NCBI GenBank assembly: GCA_008921705.1
Contig: VFFE01007638.1
Location: forward strand, 340,933-404,932
Direction: 5' to 3'
DNA length: 64,000 bases
From: Burhinus oedicnemus
Taxonomy: Eukaryota; Chordata; Aves; Charadriiformes; Burhinidae
How positions within the stretch are numbered: position 1 is the stretch's first letter; every line of letters starts with the position of its first letter. Position numbers and translations under genes: made by a program. A model generated the notes under the pieces. It was not told the DNA's origin and did no database searches. It saw only the letters and a list, made by a program, of their open reading frames with translations. Below are positions 10,861 to 22,201 of the stretch, piece by piece.

Positions 10861-12578
10861 ATGTGTCCGTTGTAGACTGAAATCCCAGTCATTTTTGTTA
10901 GGCTATTAGCTTCCTAAACAAAGTTCTATATTTGTGACTGACTAGAAGACTAGAGTGCTGAATGATAAGCTGATAGTTAGCCAATAGTGTGAAGTATCTA
11001 TGGAGTGCCATTACTCTTCAGACAATACTGGTCTCCAGGGAGGCTGTTTTCTCCACTCATGATTAACAGTCCTTCTTATGATACAAAGCACAGCAAGAAG
11101 AGTTTGCTTCCCTTTCACACAGCAGTTTATTAGGATGTAGTAGATGGAGATTCAGATACTTTCATCCCCTTGAAGATTTAAACCTACTTTTTTCTGATTT
11201 TTTTTGCAGATGCCCTGTCCTGCAGGCTATAGGTTATTGTGGAATAAAGCTGCAATTTGAAGTATTTGTTTGTCTTGATAGAAAGAGAAAAGCATGTATA
11301 AGCTACCAGATGAAGATGATCTTATTTATCTACATATCTATTAATCCTGTCCTTTGCAGTGTCTTAATTTGTACAGTATTAGCCAAAGAGTTATTAAGTT
11401 ACTGTTCTCTGTCTACCCGTGAACATTTCTTTAAAAATTATCCATGTTTACCCCTCTCCAATCCAGGTATCAATGCAGTTTTAGATAAAAGTCACATGCC
11501 TTCGATACAAAGTCATCTGATTCATTCATGTGAGGTGATTTGTTCTTGTTTATTTATGCATGCGCCACAGCTGCTACAATCCCTTCAATTTTAGGCAAAT
11601 CCTCTGCAGAGCCCTTTCCAGAAAGGATTCTGCTGTAAGAACTGATCTTTTGTGTTAGTTGAATAGATTCAAGTATATAAAATTAAGTCATTTGAAAATA
11701 CTTAACATTTAATAAGCAGTAACTTTTGAATGGAGAGGTTTATAAAACAGAATTTTGGCCTATATTGATATATTAACAGAGAACAAGAAGAACATATAGG
11801 AGTATCCTCTAAGCTTAAAATTCTGCTTGGTTTCAACTTGAATGTAATATGTTCATTATTTTACCTATTGTTACTCTCTTGTTTGCCCTAAACTTCTCTC
11901 AGGAATTACTAGTAAATTGTTCTTGCAACTGTTATAAGCTTTCTGTCTAAAACAATCAACGTATTCTAGGTAAATTATTTTTTTTTTCTACTAAGTGAGG
12001 TAATTGGAGTGTCTGCTTGACCTGTTGCTGACTTTTCAAATCAGAACAGACTGATAATTTCTTTAGCTATGTCTAAATAGTAATAACAAAGGCATTCTGA
12101 GGCAAAATGCCAGTTATCTAGTGCACCTTGATGCAAGATGAACACTGTCAAGGTGTGTACATGACCCTGACAGATTTAAGGTTCTTGAATTTTTATTATT
12201 GCTGAAAAGAAATCGGTAATACAGGAATGACATATTAGTATTTTAATCATTATTTACCCAAATAGTGGTCAGTACTTCAACGTGAAGTTCATTTAAGATA
12301 TAGCACCAGCTGTTGGATTGTATCTCCAGGCTTTGTTTATGTAACGAAAATAATTAGAGCTATCTGTTTAAAATGTGTAAATTTTCAGTTCCTTGTTCAG
12401 TGGTAATGTAATTGCAAAGTTACTTATTTCTTAGTTACTAGAAAGAAATTTTTTTTGCTAATTTTGGATGCTACTGATATCTGTTACTAAAGTAATTTTT
12501 ACATTAATTCCAACTTATGAAACAGAATAATATTGATTACCTGTGTTAGATGTAAGTTGTTAACTTGTGAAATTATTA

Positions 12579-12600
12579 ACCTCTCACACGAATGAGAGGT
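12579..12600. repeat. Small hairpin
   Basis: Perfect 8-base arms ACCTCTCA and TGAGAGGT separated by six bases (CACGAA). No T-run or other feature follows, so no function is claimed. Confidence 0.5.
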
Positions 12601-15600
12601 AAATGTAAATGCTTTATTTCTAAGGGCACTGTAAGTTCACTTGTTGAACTTAATAGCTCATTACCTAAGGAATACTGGGCTAGTTACTCTTGCCAAGAAC
12701 TATATATAAATAGATACAATATGAAACATGACGAAATTAATACCTAGCATAAATCATTGCTATATTGGAATCATACTGGAGAATAACTCAACCCACTATC
12801 CCTACAATAATTTACATTCAGTAAAACAATGTAGTAGTCATAAATAATAGGACTTCTAAGTTACAAGGGATTCAAAGAAAACAGGAGCTCAGATAATGAT
12901 GTTGGCTGACTGTCTTGCTCTTGTAATTACAATGCAGTGATAGTTTATCATAAGATTAATAAAATATGACAACTGCTTTTTTTTTTTTTTTGTGGCACTG
13001 CTGGTTCTGCAAATGCCATATGTTCATTGGATTTTATACTGTGTTGTGCTTAATAGTGTACTGGTAGCTATAAACAGCATTTGTGTGTTATAATTAAACC
13101 TTGATAAATGAATGTCCACATCAGATTATAGTTAGATAATTTTAATTAAGTAGATATATTTTCTATGCATTACAATGGCAGAGGTAGGACTCTTGCTATG
13201 CTCTCACCCATTCACTTTTTGTGACACTGAACACAATTTAATCATGTTTCTCAAAATCTACTGTGGTAATTAGCAACAGTGAGCACTCTTTAGATTTCTT
13301 GCTGGCATACAGATTTGACTATTCCAAGCTGATACACAGGTCCATGTGTCCAGGCTGGAAAGTACCGATGCTTTACAGAGGCTTTTTCAAAATAATAATA
13401 GCTGCATGGGTAACTGATAGACCCAACCTGAAGCAAATGCTACCCCTGAAGTGTGATTACAGGCAAGACCCGATAGATAACTTTGGAGTCCTAATTTGGG
13501 TTTGGGAAATTTGGCTTCACCCAAGCCCAAAATTTTGATTTAGCATGTAATGCCAAAATAAATATATCAAACCCATCCCTTTTTTACTTTAAAAATCACT
13601 AGTATCACTGTGCTTTGTTTAAGTGTGTGCTTGTAGGGAGTCTTATTCTGATCTGTTTGCATGACCAAGATCTTGAACCTTGATGCTGCATACTGTATAC
13701 AGCGACTCTGCCAATGTCTTCTGAATCTCAAAACACAACGAACAAATTTTATCACCATATTTGCCCCTCATAAATTGCAATAATAATCACTGTCTCCAAA
13801 AAATATTATCATTAGAATATCAGTTAATTAGTCTGCAATAATAGCTCAGCAGTTTAAGTGCTGAAAGAAACTAAAAATTTAGGATTAATTTATCCCTCCT
13901 ATTCCAGAGGTACCAAATTCATATCATCCAGCTTTCAGAAGATATAAGAGTTATTTTCACACTTGTGGTATCTCTCCTGACACATCAAATATTGTTTTTC
14001 TTATTGCATAACATCACCACTTCAAAAGGAGGAACCAGGAGCATTTATCTGCTCCAACCCAACATCTGTTAGTGTCATGTCTAAGGCTTTTTCCTGGGAA
14101 GTCCAGGATGTTTATTTTACCCTGTTAGTGCAGGATGTGGATTAAATGAAGGTCTTTGACAGTGTGGACCAGTCCTCTGATGGTAAGGAAATAATGTAAA
14201 ATAGAAACAAGACACCCGTTTGTCTCCCAGCAGTTCTTAAAAATTAAAAAAGTCACAAGTCTTGCCAATAGCTTGGAAATAACCATACTTTTTTATAAGG
14301 TCCATGAGACCGTATATACTGGCCTACCAATAGATTCCCCAGGAGCTCACACCAAAGTACTTCTAGGGAAACTCCATAACCCAAAAGAGCAAAGGAACCA
14401 GTCAGCAGAAAAGTGGAGGATATACAGTGACAAACTGTACTGTACACTTCAAGTGTTTGAAACAGCTTCTGCTCAAGACATTTCTTTGATTATACCTTGA
14501 TGAGTTCCTACCATTTGGAGATTATTTTTTTTTCTTTCGTGGCTGAATGTCTCCTTCTATTAGGGTAATACTTTCTTTTTTGTTCTTTTGTAGGGACATA
14601 CGATATAAGTTTTTTGAGAAATCATAACAGAAAATAAAGACAAGAAAAGTTTGAAATGAAGAAAGTGAAAAGGAAATCTTGACTTGTAATCTTTGCCCAT
14701 CTCTGTATAAAACCATACTGACTGGTCTATAAAACAGGCAGATTGTGGCTGTCAGTACTGGAATGAATATTCTTGGGTTGTATATCTAACACATACTGGT
14801 TCTTTATATCTTTTCCAAGACATTATTCACAGAAGTTTATTGGCAAAGTAGTTGCCAGAATGGTTTCTTTCTTTAAGCTCTGTATCTGACAGAACCATAA
14901 AGAAGAATCTGACAGTAGCAGCAAAAGGGACTGTGTTGTTAGAGAAATATGCAGAAAATGTACATTTACTGTGGGCTATCCAAATATTACAGTTTTGGGC
15001 CTGATTTGCAAATCAAAATTATCTGGCAACTTGATAAAGGAGCTGCTTTTATACTCATTTTTCCAACAGTAGAAAGAAATAATAGGAACTCTCAGAAGTC
15101 AAAATTCACAGATTCCAATGATTTTGTTCTTGAGTATACATACATATTTATATTCTTAGAAATATCAAAATGATAATGGTCTACACCCTTATTCTGCAGC
15201 TGCAAATAACTGCATGATCAAGAGCACTGTAGAATTGGATCTCTTTCTGTTTGACTAATATATTTTTCCAGGTTCCATTTAGTTAGGCTGATTTCTAAGC
15301 ATTTTTTAAGTACTCTGCTTTTGTTCAACAGAAGTCTTTCAACTGTTAATGAATTCTCATATCCTTCTTGACAGTTCTTAGAAGCAAATTTCCATTTTTA
15401 GATATAATGTGTTATATAATGACAAGTGTTGATTTTGATCATTGAGAGCAGATGCAGTTATTACAGAAAATAATAATAAAAAGTTTTCTTGATAGAATAG
15501 CCTCAAGTGCTTTGCTTTATTAATATTGTGTTAATAATATATTAATAATAAAAGGCCAAAATCTATTGCAATTCAAATTGGCACAATTCCTTGAATTTGG

Positions 15601-15780
15601 TAAGACTATATCCAGTGAAGCTGTCTAAGAAAGTGATGCAGTTTCTAACTGAATCCGTATTTTTAAAGTGTAATCTTAATATTTATGTTAAGTAAAAATG
15701 CATGGTTTGAGGTGGGGTTTTTTTCCATTTCATTATATTTTTGTTACCTTGTTGCTCCTATACATTACTTCTAAAAATCT

Positions 15781-16149
15781 TTAGTGACTAAGAAAGGAAT
15801 GTATCTCTGAGGCTATCAAAAATGGATGAGCTTCTCCTTGGTGACAGCATCTAGTTTTCTGTGCTTCTAAAGACTGCAGAGTTTCCTGAAGATACGATGT
15901 GTTTCTTATATTTTCTTTTATTTCAATAAATATAATATTTATTTTTTCTATGTTGTTATTTACACTTTCAGACTGCTTTAAACTACATTTTAAACTAGTC
16001 GTCTTCATTATTGAGATAGATTTGTATAACACTTCTCTGATTTTAAAAGGTGCAGTCCCCATTGATTTTGAATGCATTTGTGAAATCAAAACCTCTTTTT
16101 TGCTAGTTTTTTTCCAGGAATTTATGTTTAAAAATGTAAGAATATGTAA
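15781..16149 (-). other. Unassigned open frame, possible decayed exon or retrocopy
   Basis: The minus strand is open for about 122 codons, ending with a TAA after FLSH. The middle part (NNNIEKINIIFIEIKENIRN then SYLQETLQSLEAQKTR) has a heptad-like spacing of Ile/Leu that would suit a coiled coil, and codon use in this part is less dominated by Phe/Leu than most frames nearby. No convincing splice acceptor lies upstream, no family is recognised, and a long plus-strand frame (15899-16348) overlaps it, which a low-stop AT region can produce by chance. Function unknown; could be noise. Confidence 0.15.
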
Positions 16150-16279
16150 TTATTTTAAGATGTCACATGTCATCTTTTTCTCTGCAGTAAAAGATGGAAG
16201 GGAATTGGGAAAGCTATACTTTTATATTATGCCTGAATGTATTTTTTATTATTCTATTGCTAAAACTTATTATGTTTTA

Positions 16280-16311
16280 ATATATATGCATATGTGTATA
16301 TATATATATGT
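16280..16311. repeat. TA/TG microsatellite
   Basis: Interrupted alternating run of TATATATGCATATGTG followed by TATATATATATATG. Confidence 0.7.
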
Positions 16312-18402
16312 AAACTCACACGCAAAGGTTGCATTTTATTACTGCTGATTTTTTACACTGACAAGTTTTCAGTCTTAATATTTAACTGGAAATGCTTAAT
16401 TTTTTTATGTGAGACTTTTATATTAACAGTACAATTCATGTAACAGGAACTGAGAAGCATGGATACTCAAATCTCTGCTTATTTCTAGGCACTGTTTATT
16501 TTCCAGTAGTAAAAGGATATGTGATAAGAATGACAGTTCTAGAGGACTAGTCAAGACTGGGGCCCTTCTTCAAGAACTTTTGGAGGACTTATCTTTAAGT
16601 ATATGATGGCTGTCTGTATGGCTCCAGGGTGCAGTCATTCACAATTTAGATAGATATATCCTGCAAGTTGTTCATCTCGTTTGTCAGTAAACACTGTAAA
16701 ATATGTCTGGAATGAATTTAAATTATTTATTATAATTAGTAAAATGGGGGAAGGGGACAGAAAGAGATTTACATGTCTAATTTCTATTATCAGTGATCAA
16801 GAAAGGAATCAAAATAATTATTTCCTCCAAATTTCAGAGTTGCTCTCATTTAAAATCAATAACTATGTTTCCAGGTTAACACTGTACTCATTAAATATAC
16901 TGCGGCCCGAGGGGTAGGGGACATTTACATGGCAGCTCCTAAGTGATTTCACTTGCTAATTCTGCCAGTAAAATCAGATGATCTCCCAAATGAGGAGAAC
17001 TAATTAAAAATTAGATGTCTTCCTGACTTTTTCACTTAGAGTAAAACCTCAGAAGTAGAATGTCACAGTCATTCTGTAGGGAGGATTTGTCAAATCTCTT
17101 TTCTTTAGGATTGATGAGATTCTGGATATGTAAAGTTAACATCTTCAATCCACAGCTTAAGTCCTCATGATATACATAAGAGTTTTACACAAAGATGAAG
17201 GAAAGTCCATGTGCTCATGTGTCTTAAGCCTCTCTAGGAAACTGGGGTGAGTCAGAAAGACAGGAAACAGAGACAAGCATTGCTAAACTTCTTCACAAAG
17301 AGCAATTATTTTTTTTTTTAATGGATGGACTCAGGCATCTTTATACAATGCATATGACACTGCATCTAACAGTAACAATTTCTTAAACTTTGTGACATGT
17401 ACAGAACATTTGTTGACCATTTAGTTGTCTTTATCCATAATCTCTGTAGAAGGCAGCCTCTGATGGTAAGAAAACACCTTGTATTTCATGGGTTTATTCC
17501 CTATCATGGCCTTGAGCTAATTCATAGGGAAAGTCCCAACTGGAACTTAAATAGATGTAAAAAGAACCTGTCAGACACTTACGGTTTCTATACGCTGAAC
17601 ATCAAAAGAAAAGAAAAGCAGATGCCATGATAGAAACAGAACAAAAATAACCATCAGGAGCAACAAAGGACACTTTTAAGACATGCACATACCACCCTGC
17701 TTGTTTTATTTTCATTTCCTTTGAGTTTTTTGTTAATAAAATTATAATCAAGAAAGGCATAAATATGGTGATAATTTACATTAAGATAGACATGTCATAC
17801 CAAAAATGTCTCTAGTAATTATATCATACCCCAGTCAAATCCTAACAAGACTTTCCCCCTTTTTCTTTTTTTCAGTACATCTTACACATAAACTATATAT
17901 ATATAAGAACTATCTGATATGCTTAAGAAATTAAAACATGTAATTTAACACTACATATGTCCAGGTCAATCTTAACCATGAAAAAAAGCCAAGGTGCCAC
18001 ACTCAAGTATTTGCAAAATAGTTAATGAAACTAGAAACCTTAACAATATACAACCTCCTGTCCTGACTTTAGCTCTGTCTGCTGGTACTTTGCTCTAAAG
18101 CACTTCTTTAGACTGCCTCAGAAAGTGAAAATTATGTGCTTCTAAGTCAAGTTATGTGTTTGGAAGAAAAAGAAAACAACAACAAAAAATGCTTCCCTTT
18201 CAGATCAGGAAGTAACTAGTTTACAAGTCAATAGAAACAGTAAAACTGCCTTCTGGGAGGAAAAAGTATGTATTTCACGTATAGTAGAAACAATGAAAAA
18301 GATTGTCCATTAAGAAAGTCTTGAACCTTAGCAGCAAAGTATGAGAGTGAGCTCTGAAAAAGTGAGGAAAGAAGGAAAAAAGAAAGGAAGATCTGATGCT
18401 AA

Positions 18403-18867
18403 ATGTCCATGTATCAGACCCAAGTGGCAGATTTGGGTAGCTGGGAGCTGCAGTGTGCCCTGGATGGAGGAGGCCCTGAGGGTCCTGTTGCCTCTAACAT
18501 CACTGTAAACATCCCGTTGCAGCCCAAACCGCAGCCAAGCATGGAAGCCCAGGGTGATCTGGCTCACCTGTATTTAGGAAAGAAGGACAGCTGGGAGGCA
18601 CAGGACGCACACCATGGAGAGGCACTTTGGGAGACCCATGAGGAGAGGTACTTGGGGGAACATGTTGAGGATAGGCACCTGGGGACACACATGGGGATAG
18701 ACTCTTGGCAGGACATGTGGGGAGAGGCACCTGGGGAGATGTGTAGATGCTGTACAAGCTGCTGTTGGAGACATGCAGAAAGACAGACAGTGACAGAAGA
18801 GAGACTCCATGGGCACACAGAAGAAGACCAGAGGCAAGACCAATGGGACTGCAAAAGAAGGCATTGA
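18403..18867. other. GC-richer island around a minisatellite; open in several frames
   Basis: About 460 bases clearly richer in G+C than the flanks, open for 154 codons on the plus strand and for 85, 123 and 150 codons in minus-strand frames. Openness in many frames at once comes from the purine-rich composition and from the 24-base (multiple of three) repeat inside, not from a protein signature. No domain is recognised. It might be a fragment of an unrecognised dispersed element. Confidence 0.5.
18614..18762. repeat. Degenerate 24-bp minisatellite
   Basis: Units beginning with ATG recur at 18614, 18638, 18662, 18691, 18715 and 18739, i.e. spacing 24, 24, 29, 24, 24. Core of each unit resembles GAGAGGCACCTGGGGGACAC. 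The 29-base unit carries a five-base insertion. On the minus strand the array reads as an imperfect octapeptide repeat rich in Ser, Pro and Val. Confidence 0.8.
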
Positions 18868-20049
18868 AGTGACATGCAGAGGACCCAACAGCCCAGCCCT
18901 CTGATCATGCACCAAACAGCTGAATAACAGTGCATAAGGATGCTCCTTGTTTATCAGTTGTGTGCTAAAGGAGTCTGCTTGCAAAACAGAATTTATTTGC
19001 CAGCTCTTGGCTATTCCATATGCCACACACTATCATGGACTGCTGCTTTGGCCCATAAGGAAAGGAAGTGGGGTGGATGTCAAGGCAACAATCAAAATAC
19101 TGTGTGCATTAAACACGTTGTATTCTGCTTATCCTAGCAGGGTTATTCCTTTAAGGGACTCTCTGCTCGATCTTGTATTTATCGAATCCATTAGGAAGGA
19201 TTACAGAGAATCTATCCTGCAGGGTCTCCCAAGTCTGCATTTGTAAGAATAGAGATTATTTCAGATGTGAATTTTCAACTCATGCTCTGTAACTAATCAT
19301 TTTAAAAGTAGTGGAGGAAGAGGCTAAGGATCAGTGTTCTGTATCCTCAGACAGAGGACTGAAATTAATAAATGCAAGCCACATTCTTCTGAGAAATGCT
19401 GTATAACAGACCTAACACGGGGAGAGAGAGAGAGAGGAGACAGAGAGAGAGTGTTAAAAATAGATTAAGGGTAAATTAAGGAAAGCTATTCTTTCTAATA
19501 ACATTAGGCTTTTTATTTTATATTACTAAACATTATTATTTCTCTATTGTTTATCACATTATCAACATAGAACGATATCAGTCAATGCTTCTGTCTTTTC
19601 TGAACACCTGCTCTTTATTTCTGCAGTTCTTCTGATGTAAAATAACATTCAATTTCAGATCCTTTACCTGTGTGCCTGTTTTGTTCAATACATTGCCCAG
19701 GCTACTTGCTTTAGCAAACTAACACATCTAAGACTTACATTCTCATAAAAGCTCCTTCTTTTTTATTTTGGTCAAAGTGTTGTATAGGTACCTATGGGTA
19801 CACAGATACCAGAAAATAGCTGATTGAAGGGAGAAGGAGGTATGTACTGAGGGGTAGCATGTGAAAGTCTCTCAAGGCTAGCAGGCCTACGGAATCTGCA
19901 AGAACTGAGAAACTCGGGACACCATGAATCTGCCATGTCTGTTCAAAGCCACCAGTACACACTGCTGTCAACAAAGGGCTGGATAGCTCAGACCACATCC
20001 AAGAGGGCAGAGGCTGCAGATGCAGGTAATTTGTACTTGTGCCGGGCAT
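18868..20049. other. Unique-looking DNA without a gene
   Basis: Mixed composition; includes an AG microsatellite at 19419-19451. A 95-codon minus-strand frame (19792-20079) runs into the old CR1 scrap at 20050 and has no recognisable domain. Confidence 0.5.
19419..19451 (+). repeat. (AG)n microsatellite
   Basis: Interrupted AG dinucleotide run: GGGGAGAGAGAGAGAGAGG, then AGACAGAGAGAGAG. Confidence 0.85.
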
Positions 20050-20190
20050 TAACTCCATCCTAGGTGCAGAATCTGGCATTTGTTTGTGTTAAATTTCATG
20101 CCATTAATGACTGACCAGTGTGCCAATCTATCTAGATCCCTCTGCAAGGCCTCTTGTCCCTCGCGCTTCCTAGTTTATGTGTCATAGTCT
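20050..20190 (-). mobile_element. Old CR1 internal scrap
   Basis: About 140 bases matching the CR1 ORF2 segment downstream of RT motif C, on the minus strand: TAGGTGCAGAATCTGGCATTTG, TTAAATTTCATGCCATTAATG, and TCTAGATCCCTCTGCAAGGCCTC, as in the 62480-62570 part of the copy at 61743. No 3' end is present, and divergence is high, so this is an old, doubly truncated piece. Confidence 0.8.
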
Positions 20191-20848
20191 AGAATACTAC
20201 TGATAACTCTATTATTCCATGTAAGAAGAGATAAATAAATTTGTAAGACAGTCAGAGAAAGGTGATTTGGGTGATTAGGAGACTGTAAAACTTATGTTAG
20301 GTATAGCAGCTAAAAGACCTAGCACTGTTACGCCAGATAAAATGAAGCAGAAAATACGGTAGTAAAAAGTAGAGGATAAAAATAAGAGTAATTAAAGCTA
20401 AAGGATAAATGTTGCTGCAAGAACAAATGGGCATAAAGCGACTATGAATAAAGTTAACATCTAAATTTTAACTTTCTTTTAATAGCAGAATTGGTGAAGC
20501 AAAAGGTGGCCTGTTTCATATAGGCGCGTGCTTCAGTGTAAAGAGGTGAGTTGCTGGGGGTCCGGCAGCTTCCCCTATCTGCAGGAGCAGGGGCTGAGCA
20601 GGGAAGAGATTCCTGCCAGTGCTGCACTCTGGTTGTCGTACAGCTCACTCTCTCTCTTTGGGTGTGAGTTATTTTGATATCATTACTTTCTCATAGGTTG
20701 CCTGTTTTTCAATTACTTTTGGATGGTTTCCTTTTCCTTCATGGGGAAACACTGTGCTGAAGTACAGGCTTGTACTCAGAGGCCTAAAGCCGGCTGCAGA
20801 TAACAATTTGTTCCCGATAAGAGTTCTGTATTTTGTTTCACGGACAGG
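20191..20848. other. Unassigned DNA
   Basis: No gene, repeat family or RNA recognised. Confidence 0.5.
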
Positions 20849-20956
20849 AAAAAAAAAAAACAAACCAAATAAAACAAAACCCAAACAAAACAAGCCACAA
20901 ACCAAAACCCAAACACCTCAAAATACCTAAACCACACAAAAAACCCAAACCAAACA
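20849..20956 (+). repeat. G-less A/C-rich low-complexity tract
   Basis: One hundred and eight bases with a single G and few T: a poly-A run followed by irregular AAAC, AAACC and AAACCC units. The opposite strand is correspondingly rich in GG and GGG runs spaced by T. The overlapping frames encode only Lys/Pro/Asn or Phe/Gly/Leu low-complexity peptides. Confidence 0.9.
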
Positions 20957-22043
20957 GGATGAAGTTTGGCTTTGCATTTTGCTTGTATTTACATCTGAAT
21001 GGTGAGGCAAGATTGCTAATAATAGAAACGTAGGTATGAAATCTGTTATGGACATACAGTGCCATACTGGCAAAGGAGAAAAGAGGATAAGCTTACATCA
21101 TAACAGAGTTTGTGCTAGTTGTATGTATTATTTGAGAAGTTGAGCTCTATTCTTACTCTATGGATAAAAAAAAAAAAAAAGAAAAATTCAATAGACTTGG
21201 AAGGCAATATACATTCTAGTCTTTGGTACCTGCATGCAACTTTAATGAATAAGTTTGGAAAGAAATGTGGTTGTGCTGCATGATTACTATTCAGTTTTTT
21301 ACTTCCATGTGGGCTCTATTTGCACAACTTTATAACAGGCTTAGTAATACGGCATACCGGTAACCTTAGATAATTAGGCATTATTGAAATCTTACCCTAA
21401 AATATTGACTGTAACAAGTTCATCATGGTATACTTATTTCAGAATATGAATTATGAATATCATTAATTATATTACTAGCAATTTATGTTTCAGAAGTTGA
21501 AATAACTTTTTTTGGTGTTCATTCATAGGATCCTTTATTAATTTAATGCTTCACATAATTTAGACTAAAATTATTTAATTTTTTTATCCTTAGATGGAAA
21601 AAAATTGTCTAGTAAAAAATAGAAGGCTAGAAGCCTAGCAGAAATAAAGAATTCTTAATTCTGAGAAAGAATGGCAAAAAATAAGGAAAAAAATAATTGC
21701 ATATTAACTATCAGGTATAAAAAACAATCAGCAAATACAAACATAAGGAAATAAATATGACTATTAACAACAAATAAACCTAAACAAAAGAAAGAACACA
21801 AATATCTTAAGCTACTCAGAAAATATTTTTTTGCCTAAAAGCAGATCTGAAAAACTATACGTATCTTAAACAAAAGACGAGTTCCTTCTTTGTACCTACG
21901 GCTAGTTAGCATCTTATTGATTGCATGTCAGGCTTTCTCCAGTGGGTTTTCCTTAATACTTACCACTCTCTCTGATAATGCACTTTATCAGAGAGCACTT
22001 TTTTCAGCAGTGATTAAGTGTTCCACAGTCATAGATAATTTGT
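20957..22043. other. AT-rich DNA without a gene
   Basis: Very AT-rich, includes a poly-A run of 15 near 21166-21180 and many short A runs around 21600-21830. Nothing coding is recognised. Confidence 0.55.
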
Positions 22044-22201
22044 GAAAAAAGAAAGAAAAAAAGGAGAAAAAGAAAAAGAAAAAGAAAAAGAGGAAGAAGG
22101 AAGAAAAAAAAGAAAAAAGGAAAAAGAAAAAAGGAAAAAGAAAAAAGAAAAAAGAAAAAAGAAAAAAGAAAAAAGAAAAAAGAAAAAAGAAAAAAGGAAA
22201 A
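22044..22201 (+). repeat. Homopurine GAAAAA/GAAAAAA tract
   Basis: One hundred and fifty-eight bases without a pyrimidine. The 5' half mixes GAAAAA, GGAAAAA and GAGGAAGAAGG units; the 3' part (22141-22196) is eight perfect copies of a seven-base unit, six A then G. Frames in both directions encode only Lys/Glu or Phe/Ser low-complexity peptides. Confidence 0.95.

Larger units (their letters stand above)
10861..18402. other. AT-rich DNA without a supported gene
   Basis: About 7.5 kb with no known repeat family that I recognise. Contains a poly-T run of about 16 (12977-12992), a small hairpin (12579-12600), a TA-rich microsatellite (16280-16311) and an open minus-strand frame at 15781-16149 described separately. 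No splice-flanked exon stands out. Confidence 0.55.

Noticed and set aside
10388..10909. 173-codon plus-strand ORF
   Set aside because: Antisense shadow of the minus-strand CR1 at 9984-10860; peptide has no independent domain.
15899..16348. 149-codon plus-strand ORF with a good splice-acceptor-like CTTTTTCTCTGCAG inside (16174-16187)
   Set aside because: Extremely Phe/Ile/Tyr-rich peptide as expected from T-rich DNA; no domain; the acceptor motif occurs mid-frame without a matching donor I could support.
20838..21065. Gly/Phe/Leu-rich minus-strand ORF
   Set aside because: Translation of the G-less A/C low-complexity tract.
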